DNA of 32,800 nt, taken from positions 1 through 32,800 of the forward strand of contig CAMAUZ010000084.1 in assembly GCA_945861535.1 (NCBI GenBank). The letters run 5' to 3'. Made by a program: the position numbers and the translations under genes. The notes under the pieces are model-generated. The model ran no database searches, was not told the origin of the DNA, and saw nothing but the letters and a program-made list of their open reading frames with translations. Source of the stretch: Akkermansia muciniphila (GTDB lineage: Bacteria; Verrucomicrobiota; Verrucomicrobiia; Limisphaerales; BJHT01). Below are positions 17,901-25,400 of this stretch, piece after piece; the stretch's first letter is position 1; the number at the start of each line of letters is the position of its first letter.

Positions 17901-18345
17901 CCACATTCTTGAAACTCACCACCGCGTCATAACTGCGGCCCGCCAGCATGGCGGACGGGATGGCCTGAGAATTAAAGGCGGCATCCACCACCGGGCTGCG
18001 AACCGTCACCAACCGATTGCTGCTGAGACCGCCGAAGCTGCCTTCACCGGTCTTGAACATCTGCCACTGAAAATTGTAGTCTCCGGGCACTCCGGGCGCG
18101 ATGACGTCGAAAGTAAACACGGCCAAGTCGCCTTCCAAAACGTCGCCTGCTAGGGGAACTTCATCCAGCCCCCAGGTCGCGTCCGGCGGACTGATCTTCC
18201 TGAGCGAGTAACCATTTCCCACGGTCCAGTCATTGGTCCCCCCGTTGGCCAACGTGATAGAGACCGTATAAGTCCGGCCCGTAATCATGCTCGCCGGGAC
18301 ATCCTGAGTTACGAAGCTCGCCGCGTTGCCCGCCGGTCCGTTGGT
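14914..18345 (-). repeat. NBR1-type Ig array, units 19-28 of the second giant gene
   Basis: Ten units of about 343 bases (114 residues), with the same consensus as the other arrays. The last three (units 26-28) are closest to the general consensus, whereas units 20-25 form an alternating two-type super-repeat described separately. Confidence 0.8.
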
Positions 18346-21300
18346 GTCAACCACCCGGATCGTCGCCGTGGCCACCGCCGATGTGACACCCGCTGCTCCA
18401 GTCACTCCATAAGTGATCAGGTCGGTGCCCACAAATCCGTCGTTAGGAGTATAGGTCAGCCGACCCTCGACACCCACCGCGGCACTTCCTGAAACAGGTC
18501 CGCTGAGCAGCCGGAAAACCAGATTGCTGCCAAAGGGATCCGAACCCGGAAGCCATCCCGCCATCTCCGAATTCCCTACCGCCGCGAACTCAATCGACCG
18601 GGCGGCCGGGACCAACTGATACCCGCCCGTCAGTCCGCCGTCGTTGTGATTGCCACTGGCGTCGTAAACCGCCGGCCCCGCCGCTTCATCGAACGACCAA
18701 CTGGCCACCAACCCCGGCTCCGACGCCGGCGCATAACGTTGCCGCAAATCCCGGAGCTCCAGTTCCGTCCGCGCCCGGCTCCAGACCCGTACGGTGTCAA
18801 TGCCGCCCCGCCATCCCGATCCCACCGCGCCCACGTTCCCCACCACGAACCCGCCCGGATTCACCAGCACCGACTCCGCCGCCACTGCCGAATGGAACAG
18901 CGCGCCATTCCGGTAGAAGCGATACGCCGTCCCTTCCTTGACCCACGCAACGTGAACCCACTTGGACGTACTGACAAAGAACGCCGGGATCACCCCCGTT
19001 TTGCGCGTGCCGTTCGTCGCATAAGAATCGAAATGCAGCCCCCCGCCGGACGGCATCATCCACAGCGAAGGCGACCGCCCGCCGCCGTCGGAGAAACCCA
19101 TCAGTCCGGTCAAATTCGCATTCGTGAGGCTGGCCGGTTTCACCCAGCCTTCGATGGTGAAATCCGTATTCTGATTGGTCCACGGCGGTCGCGAGAAAAG
19201 CGCGTAACCCGTGCCGTCAAAGACCGCCACGTTGCCCGCGCCGGCGACCGGACCCAGCACACTCACATTGGTCTTGGAAATGACCATGCCAAAAGTCCCG
19301 AAGCCGTGGCGGACCATCTGCCAGCTCAACGGATAAGTCCCGGGCAGCACTGGCGCGACACAATCATGGGTGAGGGTCACCGACTCGCCGGGCTGAACCA
19401 TTTGCGGCACCGGCATCCGATTGACTCCCAAGACCAGATTACTCAGCGGCCCCTGTGACACCAAGCCATAGCCTGCATTCGGATCCCAGGCCGTGGTACC
19501 AGTGTTGGTTACCGTAACAGAAACCACAAAACTGGTTCCCGCCGCCACTAGTCGCGGAACTGACTGCTGCCCCGTCGCGTTATCGATCAAAGCCACGACC
19601 TCAAATTGCACCAAGGGGCTGGGTGCGCCAAACCCCGTATTGCCCCGCTGCATCTGCCATTGGAAGCCCACCAAGCCGGTGTTCGTGGGGGCCGTGACAC
19701 TGAAGGCAAACGTCACGACCCCGGCCGGCGGGACACTGGCCGGAAGTTCGACATCGGCGAAACCCCAATTCGTGTTGCCCGCCGGACTCTGCGCCACCAA
19801 CCGGTAGCCGGCACCGGCACTCCAGGTCGTGTTGCCGGCGTTGGACAAGGTGAGGGAAACCGGAAACACGCTGCCCACGGTGGTGCTGAGCGGAACAATT
19901 TGACTAATGAAGGTCGCGTCATCGGTGTTACCGATGACTGCCACCGCCACCACCGGCGTCACGGCGCCAAAATAGGTATTGGTGTGTTGCAACTGCCATT
20001 GAAAATCATAGCTCCCGGGAATGGCGGGAGCGGTGACGATGAAGGGGAAGGTCACTGTCCCACCCGGTGCAATACTGGCCGGCAGCGCGACAGTAGTCAG
20101 TCCCCAGTTGGTGTTGCCCGCCGGACTTTGCGATGCCAGACGATAGCTGGCACCCGTGGTCCAAGTCGTATTGCCCGTGTTGGTGAACGTAATGGCAACC
20201 GGATAAGTCTGCCCGACATTCATTGCCGCCGGCACGGACTGAGTGACGAACCCGGCGGCATCCGTCGCCCCGATCACCGTCACTGCCACCGCCGGCGTGG
20301 GCACCCCGAACACCGCGTTATCGCGCATCATCTGCCACTGAAAAACATAGGTCCCCGGAGTGGCCGGCGCGGTGGCATTGAACGCCAAGGTCACCGTGTT
20401 AGAGCGCGCCACATTCCCCGGCAATGTCACCTGCGCACCACCCCAGTTCGTGTTACCCGCCGGGCTTTGCGCCACCAACCGGTAGTTGGCACCCGCGCTC
20501 CAGGTGGTCGTGCCGTCGTTGGTCAGAGTGATCGACACCGGATAGGTCTGTCCCGCGTTCATCGCGCTGGCGACCGTCTGCGTCACACACCTCGCGGAAT
20601 CAAAGCTATTGGTCACTGTGACCGCCACGTTCGCCGTGAAGTCGCCGAAATACGCGATGGTCTCCCGCAACATGCGCCACTGACAGTTGTAAACCCCCTG
20701 GGCCGCCGGTGCGGTCAGGTTAAACGCGAAGACCCCATCTTGGCCGGGCAGAACATTGACATTGGCCGGGAGAACGGCCCGGCGCACTCCCCAAGTGGCA
20801 TTGTCGAGCGGGTTCTGCGAACTCAGGCGATATTTGTTGGTCTCACTCCAGGTGTTCGTACCGGTGTTGCGCAATATCATGACCACCGGATACTTCCGCC
20901 CCGGCAGCATGTTCGCCGGCACCGTCTGACTGACGAACCGCGCGGCATAAGCGACGGACGTGACACCAATCCGAAGGTTGGGAGTTGCCGCCCCGAAGAC
21001 CCCGACTCCATTCTGCACCATCTGCCATTGGAAGTCATAGGTGCCCACCACCGCCGGGGCGAAAACATTGAAACTAAAGGTCACCGCCTGACCGGGCGAC
21101 ACACTGAAGGGCAGCGCAATCCGGTTGGAAGACCACACCGAACTGTCGAGCGGATTTTGCGGTGCCAGGGCATAACCGCCCGCCGTCGTCCAAGTCGAAC
21201 CACCCGTGTTGGTCATCGTGATGGTCACCGGATAAGACACCCCGGCGCTCATGGCTCCCACTACCGTCTGAAAGAGAAAGCCCGCGTTGTTTTGCTGCGC

Positions 21301-22386
21301 GGTGACGACGACCGAAACGACCGGGGTCAACGGGCCAAAGTATCCCACCCCATCGCGCAACATCTGCCATTGAAAGTCGTAAGTCCCCGGCCCGGCCGGC
21401 GGGCTTACCGTGAAGCCAAAGGTGCCGACCTCACCCGGTGCCACCGCTCCCGCCAATGCGACCGTGGTCTGTCCCCAGTTGAGATTGTTGGTCGGATTCT
21501 GGGATCCCAGCCGATAACTCCCCGGCAGCCAGGTGGTCGTCCCGGTATTGGTCATCACGACTGACACCGGATAGGATTGTCCGATCGTCATGGCCGCGGG
21601 GACGTTCTGCGAAACATAGTCGGCACCATCGCTTGCCGGGGCCACCGTCACCACGACGTGGGGAGTCGCTGCGCCAAAGAAGCCGGTGGCTTCCTCGATC
21701 ATCTGCCACTGAAACGCATACGGACCGGGCACGACCGGCGCGGTGATCGGAAAACTCACGGTCACCGCGGCACCCGGCTCGACCGGGGCCGCGAGCGCGA
21801 TGCGATTGGTGCCCCAGACCGTATTGTTAGTTGGACTCAACGCCGCGAGCCGATAGCCTCCCACTGTCCACTGGGTGTTGCCGACATTGGTCAGGGTCAC
21901 ACTCACGGAAGTCACCTGTCCGGGTGTCAGCGCGTTCGGCACTGTCTGCAAAACAAACCCGGAATCATTGGAGCGGATCAGGATACTGACCGGCACATTG
22001 GGCGTGACTGCGCCGAAGAAGCCGGGGCCGTCCTGCGACATTTGCCACTGGAAATTGCCCACTCCCGGAACGGCGGGAGCGACCGCCGTAAAATTAAAGG
22101 CAACCGCCGCGCCCGGCACGACCGGCGCGCCGACGACCACAGCACTGGTGCCGAAGGTCGAGTTATCCACGGGGTTTTGTGCGCGCAACCGGAAGGTCCC
22201 GGCAGCCCAGGTGGTGCCGCCGCGATTGCTCATCGTGATCGAGACCGGGTAGCTCTCACCAACAAACATGGATGCGGGCACGGTTTGGGAGACATAGCCA
22301 GCATCCGGTCCCGCGACCCCGGCACTCACTACCACCGCCACGTTGGGAGTAACCGAGCCAAACAGCCCAAGCCCCTCCTGCAGCAT
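14914..22386 (-). CDS. 3' part of the second giant protein: NBR1-type Ig arrays with LamG and cadherin-like insert
   Basis: This 2,490-residue frame starts at an internal ATG (MLQEGLGLFG) in the middle of a repeat, with no signal peptide or ribosome site. It is open to 22419, where it joins the frame of the upstream gene if one base of the G run at 22420-22423 is removed. It contains the end of repeat 9 and repeats 10-18. A LamG-like (concanavalin-fold) domain at roughly 18600-19255 (FTIEGWVKP, WVHVAWVKEG, DTVRVWSRARTE) and a cadherin-like segment (LTYTPNDGFVGTDLITY) at about 18345-18600 follow. Repeats 19-28 run to the C-terminus VTVIP. LamG domains often bind glycans. The protein ends directly after the last repeat, without a sorting domain. 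If the frameshift is real, this part would be untranslated or translated only by slippage. If it is a sequencing error, it is the C-terminal 60 percent of one 4,184-residue protein. Confidence 0.75.
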   Translation of the reverse strand: MLQEGLGLFGSVTPNVAVVVSAGVAGPDAGYVSQTVPASMFVGESYPVSITMSNRGGTTWAAGTFRLRAQNPVDNSTFGTSAVVVGAPVVPGAAVAFNFTAVAPAVPGVGNFQWQMSQDGPGFFGAVTPNVPVSILIRSNDSGFVLQTVPNALTPGQVTSVSVTLTNVGNTQWTVGGYRLAALSPTNNTVWGTNRIALAAPVEPGAAVTVSFPITAPVVPGPYAFQWQMIEEATGFFGAATPHVVVTVAPASDGADYVSQNVPAAMTIGQSYPVSVVMTNTGTTTWLPGSYRLGSQNPTNNLNWGQTTVALAGAVAPGEVGTFGFTVSPPAGPGTYDFQWQMLRDGVGYFGPLTPVVSVVVTAQQNNAGFLFQTVVGAMSAGVSYPVTITMTNTGGSTWTTAGGYALAPQNPLDSSVWSSNRIALPFSVSPGQAVTFSFNVFAPAVVGTYDFQWQMVQNGVGVFGAATPNLRIGVTSVAYAARFVSQTVPANMLPGRKYPVVMILRNTGTNTWSETNKYRLSSQNPLDNATWGVRRAVLPANVNVLPGQDGVFAFNLTAPAAQGVYNCQWRMLRETIAYFGDFTANVAVTVTNSFDSARCVTQTVASAMNAGQTYPVSITLTNDGTTTWSAGANYRLVAQSPAGNTNWGGAQVTLPGNVARSNTVTLAFNATAPATPGTYVFQWQMMRDNAVFGVPTPAVAVTVIGATDAAGFVTQSVPAAMNVGQTYPVAITFTNTGNTTWTTGASYRLASQSPAGNTNWGLTTVALPASIAPGGTVTFPFIVTAPAIPGSYDFQWQLQHTNTYFGAVTPVVAVAVIGNTDDATFISQIVPLSTTVGSVFPVSLTLSNAGNTTWSAGAGYRLVAQSPAGNTNWGFADVELPASVPPAGVVTFAFSVTAPTNTGLVGFQWQMQRGNTGFGAPSPLVQFEVVALIDNATGQQSVPRLVAAGTSFVVSVTVTNTGTTAWDPNAGYGLVSQGPLSNLVLGVNRMPVPQMVQPGESVTLTHDCVAPVLPGTYPLSWQMVRHGFGTFGMVISKTNVSVLGPVAGAGNVAVFDGTGYALFSRPPWTNQNTDFTIEGWVKPASLTNANLTGLMGFSDGGGRSPSLWMMPSGGGLHFDSYATNGTRKTGVIPAFFVSTSKWVHVAWVKEGTAYRFYRNGALFHSAVAAESVLVNPGGFVVGNVGAVGSGWRGGIDTVRVWSRARTELELRDLRQRYAPASEPGLVASWSFDEAAGPAVYDASGNHNDGGLTGGYQLVPAARSIEFAAVGNSEMAGWLPGSDPFGSNLVFRLLSGPVSGSAAVGVEGRLTYTPNDGFVGTDLITYGVTGAAGVTSAVATATIRVVDTNGPAGNAASFVTQDVPASMITGRTYTVSITLANGGTNDWTVGNGYSLRKISPPDATWGLDEVPLAGDVLEGDLAVFTFDVIAPGVPGDYNFQWQMFKTGEGSFGGLSSNRLVTVRSPVVDAAFNSQAIPSAMLAGRSYDAVVSFKNVGEVTWDNATGFRLAAVNPGNDSVWGTNRVALAAPVAPGQTGVFAFAVSAPLVGGPYDFRWQMIREGSGLFGALGSNAAVSVTVPVNSSTYVTQTVASVMLTGRTENVSVTLRNTGDTTWTTADGYALAAVNPSDNTTWGMSRVSLPGNILPGQDAVFGFAVTPPLTPGTNNFQWQMFQTNAGLFGVASTNVAVTVRTLRTDAEFVSQSVPSGMLTGRVYDAVVSFKNSGEVTWDNAAGFRLAAVNPGNDSVWGTNRVALEVPVAPGQTGLFAFAVGAPLVAGPYDFRWQMIREGSGLFGAVGSNAAVTVTLPVNNAAYVTQTVASVVLTGQVSNVSVRMRNTGNTTWTTAGGYALAAVNPAENTVWGGNRAVLAADTAPGQEAIFDFVAVAPMTPGTNNFQWQMSQTGPGLFGAPSANVAVTVRALRTDAEFVAQSVPANMLTGRVYNATVGFKNTGEVTWDNALGFRLAAVNPGNDSVWGTNRVALAVPVAPGQTGSFALAFSAPLVPGPYDFRWQMIQGTNGLFGQVGSNSVVTVTVPVNNALFVTQTVASVMVTGQTYNVSVTLRNTGDTTWTTAAGYALAAINPVDNTVWGGNRAPLTAAVPPGAEAVFNFVATAPAVPATYNFQWQMVQAGAGLFGEPSATVPVVVRSPISAAAFVSQTVPTNLATGQTFNVSISLRNTGDTTWAAGSGFKLASQNPADNGVWGTNRAALATTVAPGAVAIFTFALRAPGVVGSYNHQWRMLQEGVGVFGDLTPNVVINVTGAINAAAFVSQSVPATMVGSQRHTVSVTFRNTGTTTWSSGSKYKLSAQNPVDNRNWGDYRILLPASVLPGNSVTFTWTAVAPELAGSYNFQWRMMQEGLGWFGQSSANVAVAVSTAPNSASYVSQSVPATMQAGKTNTVTVTLRNMGTKTWTAAENYRLGSVSPVDNVVWGLQRVALPASVAPGANAVFTFQVKAPVTPGSYVFAWRMMQLGVGWFGSASPNTTVTVIP
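15942..17993 (-). repeat. Three tandem copies of a 684-bp two-domain super-repeat
   Basis: Units 20-25 alternate between two types. Type A has VTWDNA.GFRLAAVNPGND and GPYDFRWQMI; type B has VTQTVASVM, TWTTA.GYALAAVNP and NFQWQM. Matching landmarks fall at 16610, 17294 and 17978, an exact 684-base spacing (228 codons). A-type units resemble each other far more than they resemble their B neighbours, which shows that a two-domain block was duplicated as a whole. Confidence 0.85.
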
Positions 22387-25300
22387 CCGCCACTGACAGT
22401 TATAGGTTCCGGGCAGCGCGGGGAGCCGTGAGGTTGAAGGCGAAAGTGCCCGTGGCCCCCGGGGCCACCGTCGCCGGCAGGACGACCCGGCTCACTCCCC
22501 AAGTCGTGTTATCCGGCGGATTCTGCGCCGCCAGAGTGTAGAGACTCCCGGTGGTCCACGTCGTGGTCCCGGTGTTGGTCATCGTGATGGTCACGGGATA
22601 AGTCTGCCCGGCGGTCATGGTGGCGGGCACGGTCTGCACGCCGAAGTTGGCGTTGTTCAAGCCGTCGGCCACATAGACCAACGTATCGGTCGTCACGTCC
22701 CCGAAGTAGGCGACAGTTTCCTGAATCATCCGCCATTGGAAACGATAGGTGCCGAGGTTCAGCGGACCGGTGGCACTGAAACTAAAGACCGCCTCCTGTC
22801 CCGGAGCCACAGGGGAAGTCAGGATGGCACGGGCGGCACCAAAATTATTGTTCTCTAGCGGATTGATCGCCGCCAACCGGTGTCTCGTCGTCTCAGTCCA
22901 GGTGTTGGTGCCGACATTGCGCAACCGGATGACCACGGGATAGCGCGCCCCGGGAATCATGTTCGTCGTCACCGTTTGCGACACAAACCGCGCGGCGTTG
23001 CCGACCGCGGTGACACTGACCAGCGTGCCGGCCGACGGCGAGCCGAACAGTCCGAGACTGCTCTGCCGCATCTGCCACTGGAAGTTATAGGTCCCGACCG
23101 TCACCGGCGCGGTGACTGCAAAACTGAAGGTCACCCGTTGTCCGGGAGCCACCGGCGCGGGCACCGGCAGACGGTTCACCCCCCAGGTAAGATTGGTCAG
23201 GGGATTCTGCGCGACTAACTCATAGAAGTCATTGGTGGACCACGTCGTGGTACCGGTATTGGTCACGGTAACGCCCACTGCGTAGTCACGACCGGCTGCC
23301 ATCGTCGCCACCACACTGCTCGGACCGAACGCCGCGGAGTTAAATAGCGAACCGACACTGATGGTGGTCGGGGGAGACAAGGCCCCAAAAACTCCCGAAC
23401 CGATCTGGAGCATCTGCCATTGGAATCCGTAACTTCCCGGGACCGCCGGCGCGCTGACTGGAAACGCGAACGTGGCGGTGCCGCCGGGCGCCACGGTCGT
23501 GTCTAACGCCACGCGGTTGGTGCCCCACACCGAGTTGTCCGGCGGATTCGCCGCCGCGAGCAGGTGGGTACCCGGCTGCCAGAAACTCGTGCCGGAATTG
23601 CTCACCGTCAGCGAAACCGTATAAGTCAGTCCGGTGGTCATTACGGAAGGCACCAGTTGCGACACATAGGCGGCATTATTGACCAACGGCACCACGGTAA
23701 TGGCGACGTTCGGCGACGGCGCTCCAAAGGGACCGACTCCATCCTGACTCATCTGCCACTGAAAATTGTAGGTGTTCGGATTCGCCGGAGCGACCACAGG
23801 AATATTAACGGTCACCGTGCCGCCGGGGAGTACCGAACCGGGGAGCGCGATCCGATTGGTGGACCACGTCGAATTGTCCGCCGGATTGCTGGACCGCAAC
23901 GCGTAGCCTGCGGCCGTGGTCCAGGGTGTCGAACCGGTGTTGGTGAAGGTAATCGGGACGTTGTAACTCAAGGTTGCCGTCATGTTCGCCGGCACGGTCT
24001 GCGAAGCGAACGCCGCGCCATTGATCGGGGGGAGCACCGTGACACTTACCACGGGAGCAGTCTGGCCGAAATAGCCGACGCCGTCCTGGATCATCTGCCA
24101 TTGGAACGGATAGGTGCCACCGACGTTCGGGGCCGTCACCAGAAAGCCAAGAGTGGCGATGCCCCCCGGCGGCACCGGTGCCAGGAGCGCGACGCGATTG
24201 GCGCCCCAGCGCAGATTGTCCGGAGTATTGATAGATCCCAACTGGTACGCGGCGCCCGCCGGCCAGGTAGTGGTGCTGAGGTTCTTCATCGCCACCGTCA
24301 CCGTGTAGCTCTGACCGGGATTCATCGTCGTCGGCACCGTCTGCGACACGAAGGCGGCGTGGTTGGTCACCGCCAGCACCTCGACCGCCACCGCTGGCGT
24401 GACCGCCCCGAACACATTCACGCCCTCGCGAATCATCCGCCATTGGAAGTTATAGGTGCCGGGATTGATCGGAGCGATGGCCGGGAAATTAAACACCGCG
24501 TTCTGACCCGGGGCAGTCTGAAACGGCAGGGCGATACGGGCCTGACCCCAGACGGTGTTGTCCTGCGGATTCTGCGACGACAGCTTGATGACCGAACCGG
24601 CCAGCCAGGTGTTGGTGCCCGTGTTTTGCATCACCACTGTCACCGGGTTGGTCTGGCCCTGCACCATCTGCGCCGGGACCGTCTGCGAGACAAAGGCCGC
24701 GCCATCCCCCGGCGAGCGCACGGTCACCGACACATTGGGAGTGACTTCGCCAAATATCTCAATGGCTTCCTGAACCATCTGCCATTGGAAGTCATATTGG
24801 CCGGGCTGCGCCGGAGCGGCGACCGTGAAGGCAAAGGTCACATTGTTACCGGATAAGACGAAATTCGACAGGAAGGCGCGGGCCAAACCCCAATTGGTGT
24901 TATCCGTCGGACTCTGGGAGGAGAGCCGGTGCTTCTTCTCGATCGTCCACGTATTCGTGCCGGCATTGCGCATGGTGACTGACACCGAGTACCTTTGCCC
25001 CGTGGTCATCACAGCGGGCACACTCTGACTGATGAACGCCGCGGCATTGCCGCGCACCTGGACCAGCACCGGGACATTCAGGCTCGGCGCACCGAAGAAG
25101 CCGGTGCCGGTGCGGAACATGCGCCACTGCATGTTGTAAGTGCCGCTGGTGAAGGGGGCCGTGGCTTTGAAGTTGAATACCGCGGTCTCGCCCGGCGACA
25201 CCGTGGTCGTCAGGCTGACCCGGTTGGTGCCCCAGCTCGTATTGTTGTCCGGGTTCTGCGAACCAAGGAAATAGGTGCCCGGCGACCAGATCGTCGTGCC

Positions 25301-25400
25301 GTTGTTTTTCATCACCACGGTCACATCGTAGTTCTGGTTGCCAATCATGTAGGTGAGAAAGGTCTGGGAGACATACTCGGCGGAGTCCGTCCCATTGACC
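19256..25400 (-). repeat. NBR1-type Ig array, units 1-18 of the second giant gene
   Basis: Eighteen units averaging 341 bases. Unit 9 is interrupted by the frameshift at 22420-22423; when corrected it reads smoothly through TAPALPGTYNCQWRMLQEG. Units 15-17 share the variant SQSPAGNTNWG, pointing to local duplication. Confidence 0.8.

Noticed and set aside
14914-25400. Regular repeats considered as a CRISPR-like or satellite array
   Set aside because: The period of about 342 bases keeps a single open reading frame and protein consensus, so these are coding domain repeats, not noncoding repeats with spacers.
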